Shown in pieces: positions 26,090 to 34,913 of a stretch of 64,000 bases of DNA. A program made the translations under genes and the position numbers. The first letter of the stretch is position 1. Each line of letters starts with the position of its first letter. Source of the DNA: Muribaculum sp. (GTDB lineage Bacteria; Bacillota; Clostridia; Lachnospirales; Lachnospiraceae); NCBI GenBank assembly GCA_023663735.1, contig JAMPGV010000001.1, forward strand, positions 1 to 64,000, given 5' to 3'. The notes beneath the pieces are model-generated. The model was not told the DNA's origin. It made no database searches and saw only the letters and a program-made list of their open reading frames with translations.

Positions 26090-27703
26090 TCAGCCGAATA
26101 TTACCCGTCCTTCAAAAATGTCGCCGGCCACCACATCCTCTCCCAGATCCACCATATGCCCATAGGGAGCCACTTCCACCCAGCCTGCAGCGTTGTCACC
26201 CTCCATATAAATCCAATCGGACTCGCCCTCTTTGCCCAGATAAGCCAGCGTGTATTTCACCTCACCCGGCTCCAGCTGCCCTGTGACCGCTCCGCCGGGC
26301 GACTCGTGGATCGGCAGCTTTGTCAACAGCACGAGCGGGTATTCCTCCCAATAGCTTCTCAAAACTTCATGAGTTTCCCCCTCCACACGCTCCAGCCGAT
26401 ATTCCGCATTCAACCGATAAGTAAATTCCAGATATCCCGACTCAATGATATCCCAGCGCTCACCTATACAAATGTCACCGTTTTCGGAAATACTGCCGCT
26501 CCTCACAGACGATCCTACCACGCCAATCTCTGTGGGCGTTCCACCCTCATAACGGAAGAAAGCGCTCTCCGGGTCATCACTGGGTCCCTTCTCATACAAC
26601 ATGATCAAAATCTCCCGCCCATCGAGACTCACCGCATATAGATAATTCGTAAGATTCGCGTCATAACGCCACCCCACTACACAGCTTCCGCCGTTCATCC
26701 TCAGAGACGCGCCGTCAAACAAATCAGTCCAATAAATCCGCCCTCGGCAATACGCCTCATCCGGGCACAGTTCAATCTCCTCCACACTTCCGTCTCCGTT
26801 CAGATCAAGCCATGCCCTCGTGCCGCTCACATCCCGCACAGACACATCCATGACCTCCCCCGGATGCGCGCGCAGATATTCACTGACCGACCTTCCGTAT
26901 TCCTCCCTTTCCTCCGCGCTCATCCTCTCAGGCTCCCGCCCCTCATACCCGGGCGCAGACAGAGGAAGCGGACAGATGAAACTCTCCCGGTTCCCCTCCA
27001 CAGTGTAATTGCAAATTTCCAGACAGCCCTCGTAAATCTGTACATTCCCAAGCCACAGCTCTCCGATATCTTCCACAAAAGGAAACTCTGACACTCTGAT
27101 AATACCGCTCTGTCTACTGTTTGTATTCAGCCACACCACACTGTCCGGCTTCCACTCAGCTTTACCCTCCTCATAATCCGCATCCGCAATCCAGTACAGC
27201 ACACTGTCACCGTCCTTCTGCTGGAAACCATCAAGGAGCATTCCGTCAAGAGGAAACAACATATGGATATAACCACTCCAGATACAGCTCTGCTCCTCGC
27301 CGTTTACCACATAAATACCATCCTCCTGCGCCCGGTATGTGACCTCATCCAAAGTGATTTCTCCATCCCGCCGATATTCCGCCTCTCCCCATTTTATCAA
27401 CGAACGCTCGAGCCCCTCCACCTCTATCTCCTCGTCGTCCGGCTGCGTTATGGGTTCTGGCTCTGCCGCCTCTTCCTCTTGCATCCCGCCAACGCTTATC
27501 CCCACACGGGCGATTTCCACCGCACATATCTCCCTGTCGTCCGGCTGCGCCGCGGGTTCCGGCGCTGTGGGTTCCGACTCCGTTATTCTTGCCGACTCCG
27601 CTTCTGCCCGCTTTTCCCACATCCTGCCAACACAAAGCAGCAAAGCTGCTCCCGACACGAACAACACCACAGCTGCTATCACCAATCTCTTATGTGCCTT
27701 CAT
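26090..27703 (-). CDS. membrane-anchored protein with C-terminal SH3-like domain
   Basis: A 537-residue protein not recognised as a whole. ATG 27703 is chosen because it begins [19 protein letters not shown], a signal anchor, after GGGGAGGGTG. Next comes an acidic, proline-rich stretch with two related copies of EPxxQPDDxEI (about residues 40-95). The large middle part (about 100-460) has many Trp, Gly and Asp, reminiscent of beta-rich extracellular domains. Near residue 255 is [14 protein letters not shown], an EF-hand/VCBS-like calcium loop. Residues about 470-530 ([11 protein letters not shown] to GWVEVAPYG) fit a bacterial SH3b fold. It probably acts at the cell wall. No functional partner is evident. 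Confidence 0.6.
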   Translation of the reverse strand: MKAHKRLVIAAVVLFVSGAALLLCVGRMWEKRAEAESARITESEPTAPEPAAQPDDREICAVEIARVGISVGGMQEEEAAEPEPITQPDDEEIEVEGLERSLIKWGEAEYRRDGEITLDEVTYRAQEDGIYVVNGEEQSCIWSGYIHMLFPLDGMLLDGFQQKDGDSVLYWIADADYEEGKAEWKPDSVVWLNTNSRQSGIIRVSEFPFVEDIGELWLGNVQIYEGCLEICNYTVEGNRESFICPLPLSAPGYEGREPERMSAEEREEYGRSVSEYLRAHPGEVMDVSVRDVSGTRAWLDLNGDGSVEEIELCPDEAYCRGRIYWTDLFDGASLRMNGGSCVVGWRYDANLTNYLYAVSLDGREILIMLYEKGPSDDPESAFFRYEGGTPTEIGVVGSSVRSGSISENGDICIGERWDIIESGYLEFTYRLNAEYRLERVEGETHEVLRSYWEEYPLVLLTKLPIHESPGGAVTGQLEPGEVKYTLAYLGKEGESDWIYMEGDNAAGWVEVAPYGHMVDLGEDVVAGDIFEGRVIFG

Positions 27704-27842
27704 TCCACCCTCCCCTGCAGCACAGCCGATAGAACAACACACTGCCGTCTCTGTGTCTACAATACTGAAACGAGTTTATTTTACCACAAAACCGCGGCAA
27801 TTACTATATTCACATCATGGTTTTTATTTCCCCAAAAACGCA

Positions 27843-27920
27843 GCCCGCCCGGGAACCCCTTTGCAGGCAGACCTTTCAAAAACGCGTCTGCATACAAATG
27901 ATTCCCGGGCGGGCATTTTT
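27843..27920 (-). terminator. strong hairpin terminator after the ClpX-like gene
   Basis: A 13-bp perfect inverted repeat, GCCCGCCCGGGAA (27843-27855) and TTCCCGGGCGGGC (27902-27914), has an inner GCAGAC/GTCTGC pairing. T-runs lie on both outer sides, so it could stop transcription from either direction between the ClpX-like gene and the SH3-domain gene. Confidence 0.7.
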
Positions 27921-27944
27921 TACGGTATTCTGTTGCGGCGGGTG

Positions 27945-29501
27945 CTACACTTCCGTCAGCTCGTCCGCCGATACTTCATGGATCAGATTGCTCCGGATAT
28001 CAATGATCGGCCCTCCCGTTCCCTCGATATATTCCTTGGTGATCGTGACCGTTCCGATATTGTCATCTTTGGGAATCTCATACATGATGTCCAGCATAAA
28101 TTCCTCGATGATGGAACGCAGCGCTCTGGCTCCCGTATCCCGTTTCATGGCCTTCTCCGCAATCGCCTCCAGCGCATCTTCCGTAAAGCGCAGCCGCACC
28201 TCGTCCAGCTCCAAAAGCTTCTGATACTGCTTTAAAATGGCGTTCTTCGGCTCCTTCAGAATCTGAACCATCATCTCCTTGCTGAGACCCTCCAGCGTAT
28301 AGATAATGGGAAGTCGGCCGATAAACTCCGGAATCATGCCAAACTTTCTGATATCCTCCACCGTCACCTTCGAGAGGATGGTTTTGTCCTTATCGTATTT
28401 ATCTTTGAGTTCGGAGCCAAAGCCGATGGCCGCGCTCTTGCTCAGCCTCTCCTTGATGATCTCTTCCAGTTCCGGGAACGCGCCTCCGCAGATAAAGAGG
28501 ATATTCCGCGTGTTCACAGTGGCAAGCGGCACCATGGCATTCTTGCTGTTCGCTCCCACAGGTACTTCCACCTCCGCGCCCTCCAGAAGCTTTAACAGTC
28601 CCTGCTGCACGCTCTCGCCGCTCACGTCCCGGCTGTGCGTCTCTTTTTTCTTGGCGATCTTGTCAATCTCGTCGATAAAGACGATGCCCTGCTCGGCCCG
28701 CTCCACGTCGTTGTCCGCGGCGGCCAGAAGCTTGGAGATCACGCTCTCGATATCATCGCCGATATACCCCGCCTCCGTGAGGGATGTGGCGTCCGCAATG
28801 GCCAGCGGCACATCCAGAAGCCTCGCCAGCGTCTTTACCAGATAGGTTTTGCCGCAGCCCGTGGGACCGATCATGAGCATATTGGATTTCTCGATCTCGA
28901 TACTGTCCATGGAGTTGGTGGCCACACGCTTATAATGATTGTAGACCGCCACGGAGATTACCTTCTTGGCATGTTCCTGTCCCACCACATATTCGTCCAG
29001 ACTGGCCTTGATCTTATGGGGTGCGGGAATATTCCGGATATCCAGCGCGGGCTTCTGTCCCTCTTTCTTCTTTTTGGGCTTCTGTTTGTTGGGGATTCCG
29101 CCCTCTCCGCGCAGATCGGCCAGATTCACAAAACTGATGTTGGGAAAGCCGTTTTGTCTGGAGAACTCATCCATCTCCTGCTGAAAATTGGGATTATTGA
29201 GCATACCCTGATAATCAAACTGGCTCACCGTATCCATAGTCTTGTGCATACAATCGTCACAGATGCAGATATGGTTGGGCAGTTTGAACATCCGTCCCGC
29301 CTTGGACTCCGGCCTGCGGCAGACAAAGCACACGTCCTCATATTCGCTGTTGTCGCTCTTCCCGGCGTTGGCCGTGGTAGATGCGTCCGCCTTCTTCTGT
29401 CCGGCGTCCTGCCCTGTGTCCTGCCCTGCGTCCTGCCCTGCGTCCTGTTCCGTCTCCCGCTCTTCGTTCTTCTCTTCTATATCCGATATGATATCCGACA
29501 T
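27945..29501 (-). CDS. ClpX-like AAA+ unfoldase with long linker
   Basis: A 518-residue member of the ClpX family, which unfolds proteins for the ClpP protease. It has an N-terminal zinc-binding domain (CFVCRRPES and CICDDC, about residues 52-82). The AAA+ core has Walker A GPTGCGKTYLVKTLA, pore-loop AGYIGDD (canonical GYVG), Walker B IVFIDEIDKI, sensor-2 GARALRS and the ClpP-docking IGFG loop. It is about 90 residues longer than usual ClpX: there is a repeat-bearing acidic N-terminus (residues 15-35) and a basic KQKPKKKKEGQK linker before the AAA+ domain. It stands alone, not beside clpP, tig or lon, so it may be a second, divergent ClpX. ATG 29501 has GAGGGAG upstream. Confidence 0.82.
   Translation of the reverse strand: MSDIISDIEEKNEERETEQDAGQDAGQDTGQDAGQKKADASTTANAGKSDNSEYEDVCFVCRRPESKAGRMFKLPNHICICDDCMHKTMDTVSQFDYQGMLNNPNFQQEMDEFSRQNGFPNISFVNLADLRGEGGIPNKQKPKKKKEGQKPALDIRNIPAPHKIKASLDEYVVGQEHAKKVISVAVYNHYKRVATNSMDSIEIEKSNMLMIGPTGCGKTYLVKTLARLLDVPLAIADATSLTEAGYIGDDIESVISKLLAAADNDVERAEQGIVFIDEIDKIAKKKETHSRDVSGESVQQGLLKLLEGAEVEVPVGANSKNAMVPLATVNTRNILFICGGAFPELEEIIKERLSKSAAIGFGSELKDKYDKDKTILSKVTVEDIRKFGMIPEFIGRLPIIYTLEGLSKEMMVQILKEPKNAILKQYQKLLELDEVRLRFTEDALEAIAEKAMKRDTGARALRSIIEEFMLDIMYEIPKDDNIGTVTITKEYIEGTGGPIIDIRSNLIHEVSADELTEV
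29404..29451 (-). repeat. in-frame 12-bp repeats in the ClpX-like gene
   Basis: Four 12-bp units encode DAGQ-type tetrapeptides (QDAGQDAGQDTGQDAG) in the disordered segment before the zinc finger. Two units are identical and the other two differ at one to three positions. Confidence 0.9.
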
Positions 29502-29543
29502 GGTTCTCCCTCGTTTCCGTACTTTTGTTTCGTAACCACCTCT

Positions 29544-29572
29544 ATTATACCCAATATGCATAGTCTGCACAA
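29544..29572 (-). promoter_or_regulatory. promoter for the ClpX-like gene
   Basis: On the minus strand TTGTGC (29567-29572), a 17-bp spacer and TATAAT (29544-29549) lie about 45 bp before the start codon. Confidence 0.65.
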
Positions 29573-29764
29573 GTGAAGTTTTTATAGAAATTCGTGCCTT
29601 AAAGGAAGTTGGTGAAGAATGTACTTTGAAGTGATGTACTATACCGGCAGCGGCAACAAACGAGGCTGCCCCTTTGCGAATTTCCATTCGTCATTGCGAC
29701 AGCCTCCTGTTACTACTTTCTGTTTACTACTTCCTGTTTCCTACTTTTTTCCTACTTTTGTTTC

Positions 29765-29923
29765 CTACATACCGCTTCCTGCTTTTTGTTTGTCTGAAAA
29801 GTCCAAAATACAACTTTCCCCATCTTTCATATCAAGTATAGAACAGACTGTTTCTATCAGCTTTTCATACCCCTTTTTATTACTATATACTTTTTGGGGA
29901 ATTATTATATGCTTATTATTCAC
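29765..29923 (-). pseudogene. 52-residue remnant or small gene, possibly STAS-like
   Basis: A GTG start (29923) behind GAGGGAACAAT opens a 52-codon frame. The peptide begins with NNKHIIIPQKVYSNK and contains ESCILDFSD, then ends after KQKAGSGM. The ILDFSD piece resembles the first half of small STAS-type domains, after which the frame runs into repeat-like T-rich DNA (about 29712-29790) and stops. I read it as a truncated gene, but a genuine small protein is possible. The rest of 29502-30149 is AT-rich and shows no other gene. Confidence 0.35.
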
Positions 29924-30149
29924 ATTGTTCCCTCATTTTTCTCTTAGCATACTTGTATTTTAATATTGGTCTATGCTTTGGATAATACAAATTCAGTTTT
30001 GTTGCTAACAAATATTCACCCGTACTATAAAATACATGAAATCATATCACAAAATGGAAGAAAGTTCAAGAATCTTATCGCTTGAGGTTCCGTAAGATAA
30101 CTAACGCCTTATTTTAGAAATCTTTAATTTAAAGACATATTCCATACTT

Positions 30150-30323
30150 TCATTTCCCTGCCTGAAGTAATTTCTGTATTCTTTCTGCGCCCTTTTTTGT
30201 ATCATCAATAATCTCTTCCGCAGTCATCTTGATATGCCGCAAAGAATTGTATTCTCGAATTTTACGGATATCCTCTACATCAAAACTCTTACTTATAACC
30301 GGCTCATTCAGCATCGTTTTCAT
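30150..30323 (-). CDS. 57-residue small protein, probable antitoxin of the PIN toxin
   Basis: A short gene overlapping the end of the PIN-domain gene by 20 bp, read from ATG 30323 behind GGAGGGAG, or from the fourth codon (30314). The sequence starts MKTMLNEPVISK and has a helical core VEDIRKIREYNSLRHIKMT and EEIIDDTKKGAERI, then a basic end. The IRKIREY and EEIIDDTKKGAE pattern resembles small partner proteins found beside PIN toxins in Clostridia and cyanobacteria. The tight overlap implies co-translation. There is no experimental or database support here. The toxin-first order is the reverse of classical vapBC. Confidence 0.65.
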   Translation of the reverse strand: MKTMLNEPVISKSFDVEDIRKIREYNSLRHIKMTAEEIIDDTKKGAERIQKLLQAGK

Positions 30324-30792
30324 CTCCCTCCAATAAAGCAGACGGCGGATATATCAGCAAATCTTTATATCCTTCCATTGTTGTAATTATTTTTACGCCT
30401 TTTACTGTTCTCACATTAACAATATGCTTAAAATTCCAAGATATAATGACATCGCAGCCTGCAAGAATTGCTGCCGCAATATGCTGACAGTCATCAAAAC
30501 TTTTTTCACGCAGAATACCGAAATCAATAAATTTTCCCGCTAACTCAATAATATCGTTGTTTGTTTCTATTGTATGATACTCAATCTGTTTTAAATATTC
30601 CAATAGAATAGCCAACTTTTCCTCATCACACTTGTCAATTTCCCGAAATACTATATCAGATACATAGACTTCATAGGAACCAGCCTTAAACAATTCCCAA
30701 AGCGCCAATGTATCCCGCATTTTTTCGGGCGCATCTAACTGATGCAAATAACTGACTACCGAAGTATCCAGATATACTTTCATTCTTTTCAT
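30304..30792 (-). CDS. PIN-domain ribonuclease, VapC-like toxin
   Basis: A 162-residue PIN-fold protein, a probable Mg-dependent RNase. The acidic active-site residues expected of the family are visible: Asp in VYLDTSVVSYL (start), Glu in DIVFREIDK, Asp in SFDDCQHIAAAI and the WNFKHI block near residue 125. ATG 30792 has AGGAGG at 7 bp. It heads a two-gene unit with the 57-residue gene and is preceded by a promoter embedded in an inverted repeat, as expected for an autoregulated toxin-antitoxin module. Surrounding DNA is more AT-rich than the rest of the window, suggesting acquisition. Confidence 0.82.
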   Translation of the reverse strand: MKRMKVYLDTSVVSYLHQLDAPEKMRDTLALWELFKAGSYEVYVSDIVFREIDKCDEEKLAILLEYLKQIEYHTIETNNDIIELAGKFIDFGILREKSFDDCQHIAAAILAGCDVIISWNFKHIVNVRTVKGVKIITTMEGYKDLLIYPPSALLEGDENDAE

Positions 30793-30809
30793 CAAAATAC
30801 CTCCTGCTA

Positions 30810-30845
30810 CTTGTTATTATACTCAATTGGCATATCAATAACAAG
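30810..30845 (-). promoter_or_regulatory. promoter embedded in a palindromic operator of the PIN module
   Basis: TTGTTA (30839-30844), a 17-bp spacer and TATAAT (30816-30821) on the minus strand. A 9-bp inverted repeat, CTTGTTATT (30810-30818) and AATAACAAG (30837-30845), has arms that overlap both promoter boxes. A repressor bound here would block RNA polymerase. The remaining DNA between 30846 and 31040 shows no gene. Confidence 0.78.
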
Positions 30846-31048
30846 TACATCTTTGTTTGTGTCAAGTACACATTGGCACTTTTCCTATTTTTCTTTATGA
30901 ACCCTTATTTGTTGCCAAAATGGACGCAACCTGTTTGTCATACAGGCGACGGCTGTTGTCTTCTTATTATTAAGGTTAATATACCCACTAAACATTTTTG
31001 TACATAAAAGCCAGAGACTGTCCCAATTCCCGTCAATATACAAATGTC

Positions 31049-31074
31049 CCGGACAGCCTGAACTGCCCGGGACA
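31049..31074 (-). terminator. hairpin downstream of htrA
   Basis: A 10-bp stem (AATGTCCCGG and CCGGGACATT) with a loop of about 14 nt lies after the htrA stop codon. The T tract on the minus strand is short and interrupted, so termination strength is uncertain. Confidence 0.55.
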
Positions 31075-31095
31075 TTATCTAATTCTTGGATCCGT

Positions 31096-32859
31096 TTAAT
31101 ATCTGGGGTTTTCGGAAGGTCTTCTGCCCAAAGTCAGCGTAAACTCATGCTCCACATATTCTCCGTTGCTGGGGCGCATCACCGTCACCTTGACGCTGTC
31201 GCCCACGGCGTAATACTGCATTGCCTCCTGCAGATCCTCATAGCAGGTAATCTTGGCTCCGTCAAATTTGACAATGACGTCTCCTTTGTTGATTCCTGCG
31301 GCCTCTGCGCCGGAACCCTCGTAGACCGATACCACGTACACGCCCTTCGGCATCCCGTACATACGCACGATCTGATCCGTCACATCCTGAGGCGTAATTC
31401 CCATATAGCCCAGATCGGCGTCGGCCACTTTGTTGCGGGTCTGCCGCTCCATCAAATCAGCGATGATGGGGCTTGCCGCCGTGATGGGAATGGCGTAACC
31501 CATGCCCTCGATGGAACTGCCGCCGATCTTATTGGAATTGATGCCGATGACTTCGCCCGCCGCATTCAGCAGCGCACCGCCGGAATTACCCGGATTGATG
31601 GCCGCGTCTGTCTGGATGAAGCTCCTGACGGAACCGTCCTCCAATTCGATCTCTCTGTCCAATGCGCTGATATATCCCACCGTCACGGACTGTCCGTAAC
31701 CAAGGGCATTGCCGATGGCAATCACCTGCTCACCCAACTCCAGCCTGTCGCTGTCGCCCAAGTTGGCGACAGTGATCTCCGCCAACGTCTTTTCATCCAG
31801 ATCAGCCATGTCAATGGCGATGACCGCCAAATCCATATCCGCATCCATGCCCTTGATCTTCGCCCGCACCTCCGTATTGTCGATCAGCGTCACCAAAAGC
31901 TCCTGCGCATCAGCCACCACATGCTGATTGGTCACGATCAACAGCTCCTCGTCCGTCGCCGACACAATAATGCCGGAACCGCTGGCGGACAACTCCTCTC
32001 TGTAGGTCTGTCCCCAGAAGGAGGTGATCTCCGTATAATTGTTGATGATGGACACCATGGCCGGCATCACTTCCTTCACGATGGAGGACACATTGGAGGA
32101 CGCCGGGGTGTAGACGATGCTGGAACCCGCCTGCTGAATCTGAGGGGCTTCCGTCTCTTTCTCAGGTACGTCAGCCGAGTCTTTCTCATCGGAAGGGACA
32201 TGATTATCCGTCACATAGCCGGGCTGTTTCTCCTGCATGGCTCCTGCGGCCTGTGTCACACCGTAGAATCCCACTCCGGCAAAGATTCCAAAAAACAGTC
32301 CCAGACTGATGCTCAACATAATTTTCTGTCCGAGTCCCATTTTCTTCTCCTCATGAGCGTTCTTCCGTCCGTCGGCGTTCCCGCTTCGGACGGGGGCTTT
32401 CACCCATGTGGTATTGTCTGCGGCGCTGCTCTGCGTAAACTGTCCCGCATGAGAAGCGCTGCCCTGCGCGTTCTGCGCCATATTCACAGCCGCCGCATTC
32501 ACAGCCTGCGTCCGGCCGGCCGCCGCACTCTGCGCGATCTGCGCTCCGCTCACGGCGGCACTCTGCCCATTCTGTGACTCATGCATTGGAACACTTTGTA
32601 CATTTTGCGGCTCATGCATTGGAACACTCTGTACGTTTTGCGGCTCATGCACCGGAACACTCTCTACATCCTGCGGCTTGCTCTCAGCGGGACTCTCCAG
32701 ATTGTTAAAATACTCTGTCTGTGCGTTCCTGCTGCCTGCACCCATGCCTCCCATGTTTGCGCTGCCCGCGCCGCCGATGTCCGCGCTGTTTGCACCGCTG
32801 AAATTCCCGGTCATCGAAGCGTTCGCGTTGTTCTGATAATCATTTTGATTGTCGTACAT
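31096..32859 (-). CDS. HtrA/DegP-like membrane serine protease
   Basis: A 587-residue envelope protease and quality-control enzyme. A long disordered cytoplasmic N-terminus (about 1-170, rich in N, Q, A and S) has three 11-residue repeats (VQSVPMHEPQN type). It is followed by one membrane segment (IMLSISLGLFFGIFAGVGFYG), a trypsin-like domain with His in VTNQHVV, Asp in DMDLAVI and Ser in NPGNSGGALLN, and a C-terminal PDZ domain (about 485-575). ATG 32859 is preceded by AGAGGG. Upstream lies a three-fold 11-bp repeat next to a TATACT box, a sign of regulated expression. It resembles the HtrA proteins of other Firmicutes. Confidence 0.93.
   Translation of the reverse strand: MYDNQNDYQNNANASMTGNFSGANSADIGGAGSANMGGMGAGSRNAQTEYFNNLESPAESKPQDVESVPVHEPQNVQSVPMHEPQNVQSVPMHESQNGQSAAVSGAQIAQSAAAGRTQAVNAAAVNMAQNAQGSASHAGQFTQSSAADNTTWVKAPVRSGNADGRKNAHEEKKMGLGQKIMLSISLGLFFGIFAGVGFYGVTQAAGAMQEKQPGYVTDNHVPSDEKDSADVPEKETEAPQIQQAGSSIVYTPASSNVSSIVKEVMPAMVSIINNYTEITSFWGQTYREELSASGSGIIVSATDEELLIVTNQHVVADAQELLVTLIDNTEVRAKIKGMDADMDLAVIAIDMADLDEKTLAEITVANLGDSDRLELGEQVIAIGNALGYGQSVTVGYISALDREIELEDGSVRSFIQTDAAINPGNSGGALLNAAGEVIGINSNKIGGSSIEGMGYAIPITAASPIIADLMERQTRNKVADADLGYMGITPQDVTDQIVRMYGMPKGVYVVSVYEGSGAEAAGINKGDVIVKFDGAKITCYEDLQEAMQYYAVGDSVKVTVMRPSNGEYVEHEFTLTLGRRPSENPRY
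32580..32678 (-). repeat. in-frame 33-bp repeats in htrA
   Basis: Three 33-bp units beginning at 32580, 32613 and 32646 (CATGCATTGGAACACT type) encode the 11-residue unit MHEPQNVQSVP in the cytoplasmic tail. Confidence 0.88.
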
Positions 32860-32953
32860 AAAAATCCCTCTTTTCTGAACTGATTGCATCCTAACTGCTT
32901 GAATCCTAACGGATTAACCCCATTGACTGCCGTCTCCTGCTTTCGATAAATTC

Positions 32954-33001
32954 AGTATAGTCATCATTTGTGTTCATTTTGTGATTAAAATGTGATTAAA
33001 A
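32954..33001 (-). promoter_or_regulatory. htrA promoter region with three 11-bp direct repeats
   Basis: TATACT (minus strand, 32954-32959) has no good -35 box. In its place are three head-to-tail 11-bp units on the plus strand: TGTGTTCATTT (32969-32979), TGTGATTAAAA (32980-32990) and TGTGATTAAAA (32991-33001). Head-to-tail 11-bp repeats in the -35 region are typical binding sites for OmpR/PhoB-type activators. Confidence 0.65.
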
Positions 33002-33018
33002 AATGAAACCGCCAAGCT

Positions 33019-34845
33019 TTATTCCACCGTCACGGACTTCGCCAGATTCCTCGGCTTATCCACATCGCATCCTCTTCCCACCGCCACATAGTACGCAAAG
33101 AGCTGCAGCGGCACGATGGCCAGAGAATTGGTGAACCACGGGTTGGTCTCCGGCAGGTACAGCACATAGTCCGCCGCCCGTTCCATGGCTTTGTTCCCCT
33201 CGTTGGTCACCGCCATGACAAATGCGCCGCGGGCTTTCACTTCCACAACATTGCTGATGGTCTTCTGGAACAGTTCCTCCTGCGTAGAGAGCGCCACCAC
33301 CAGCGTGTTGTCCTCGATCAGTGAGATCGTGCCGTGTTTCAGCTCTCCCGCCGCATAGGCCTCCGAATGGATATAGGAAATCTCTTTCAGCTTCAGCGAA
33401 CCTTCCAGCGATATAGCATAGTCGATTCCCCTTCCGATGAAAAAGATATCCCGCGCGCCCACATAACGGTTCGCAAAATGCTGGATTTTCTCCTTCTGTC
33501 CCAAAAGCATTTCAATCTGATCCGGCAGACAGCGCAGATCGTCCAAAAGTTTTGCGAAGGTCTCTCCGTCCACGGTTCCCCGCACTTTGGCAAGCTTCAT
33601 AGCAAGCATGTAGAGAGCCGCCAGCTGTGCGCTGTACGCCTTGGTGGTAGCCACGGAAATCTCCGGCCCCGCCCATGTGTAGAGAACGCTGTCCGCCTCT
33701 CGGGCGATGGAACTTCCCACCACGTTCACAATCCCCAGCACTTTAAAACCGCGCGCCTTGGACTCTCGAAGCGCCGCCAGCGTATCCGCCGTCTCGCCGG
33801 ATTGGCTGATAACCACCACCATGCCGCCCTCCTCCAGAATCGGATTGCGGTAGCGGAACTCGCTGGCCACATCCACTTCCACGGGAATGCGCGCCAGTCC
33901 CTCAATGACATATTTGGCGGTGACGCCCGTGTGATAGGCGGAACCGCAGCCTACGATATGGATTTTGCGGACAGCGCGAAGCTCCTCGTCCGTCATATTC
34001 AGTTCCTCGATGACGATATCATTGTCCCGGATACGGGGTGATATGGTATCCGTGACCGTCTTGGGCTGTTCGTAAATCTCTTTCAGCATAAAATGCTCGT
34101 ATCCGGATTTCTCCGCCGCGTCCGCGTCCCAGTCAATGGTGACGGAAGATTTTTTCACTTCCTCCTCATCCACGGAGAAAAACCGAAGCCCTTCCGCCTC
34201 CAGACAGGCGACCTCCTGATTTTCCATGTAATAGACGGTTCTGGTATATTTCAAAATGGCGGGGACGTCGGAGGCGATAAAGCAGCCCTCCGCATTCTGC
34301 CCCACGATCAAGGGGCTGTCTTTTCTGGCGGCGTAAAGCTCCCCGGGGAACTCCGCGAACATGATCCCCAGCGCATAGGAACCCTCCACGCGGTGCAGCA
34401 CCTTGGTCACCGCCTCCAGCGGATTTCCCTTGTAATAATAGTCCAAGAGCTTTGCCAGAACCTCCGTGTCCGTATCGGATACAAACTCATATCCTTTGTT
34501 CTGGAGCTTCTTCTTCAGGGCGAGATAATTCTCGATAATCCCGTTGTGTACCACGGCGATGGTTCCCGCCTGATTGGTGTGGGGATGGGCGTTCAAATCG
34601 TTCGGCGCACCGTGGGTCGCCCATCTGGTGTGTCCGATTCCGGAGAAGCCTCCCATGGTCTCCCCGCCGTGGGTGAGATGTTCCAGCACCGCCAGCCGTC
34701 CCGCCGCTTTCTCCGTGCGGATCCGCTCCCCGTCGAACACGGCCATGCCCGCGGAATCGTAACCGCGGTATTCCAATTTGGACAGCCCGTCCAAGATGAT
34801 GGGCGCCGCCTGTCTTTTACCGATATAGCCTACAATGCCACACAT
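33019..34845 (-). CDS. glmS: glutamine-fructose-6-phosphate aminotransferase (isomerising)
   Basis: Makes glucosamine-6-phosphate, the entry point for UDP-GlcNAc and peptidoglycan. It has 608 residues. The N-terminal nucleophile Cys2 (MCGIVGYIG) is exposed after Met removal, and the glutaminase domain holds HTRWATHG and HPH. Two SIS isomerase domains follow, with SQSGETADT and the C-terminal KPRNLAKSVTVE, which is diagnostic. GGAGG precedes ATG 34845. No glmS ribozyme could be recognised in the 68 bp before the start. Confidence 0.97.
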   Translation of the reverse strand: MCGIVGYIGKRQAAPIILDGLSKLEYRGYDSAGMAVFDGERIRTEKAAGRLAVLEHLTHGGETMGGFSGIGHTRWATHGAPNDLNAHPHTNQAGTIAVVHNGIIENYLALKKKLQNKGYEFVSDTDTEVLAKLLDYYYKGNPLEAVTKVLHRVEGSYALGIMFAEFPGELYAARKDSPLIVGQNAEGCFIASDVPAILKYTRTVYYMENQEVACLEAEGLRFFSVDEEEVKKSSVTIDWDADAAEKSGYEHFMLKEIYEQPKTVTDTISPRIRDNDIVIEELNMTDEELRAVRKIHIVGCGSAYHTGVTAKYVIEGLARIPVEVDVASEFRYRNPILEEGGMVVVISQSGETADTLAALRESKARGFKVLGIVNVVGSSIAREADSVLYTWAGPEISVATTKAYSAQLAALYMLAMKLAKVRGTVDGETFAKLLDDLRCLPDQIEMLLGQKEKIQHFANRYVGARDIFFIGRGIDYAISLEGSLKLKEISYIHSEAYAAGELKHGTISLIEDNTLVVALSTQEELFQKTISNVVEVKARGAFVMAVTNEGNKAMERAADYVLYLPETNPWFTNSLAIVPLQLFAYYVAVGRGCDVDKPRNLAKSVTVE

Positions 34846-34913
34846 AGGAAAACCTCCGACTTTCTTTATCGTTTCTCATTTTGATCGTTATTAGTTCCAC
34901 TGACCCGCTGCGC

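Noticed and set aside
29712..29790. T- and C-rich repeats as a transposon end
   Set aside because: The units (about 14 bp, CTACTTCCTGTTT type) are degenerate. No inverted terminal repeat, target duplication or transposase was found nearby.
34846..34913. glmS ribozyme upstream of glmS
   Set aside because: Only 68 bp separate glmS from the previous gene, too little for the ribozyme, and its core sequence was not seen.
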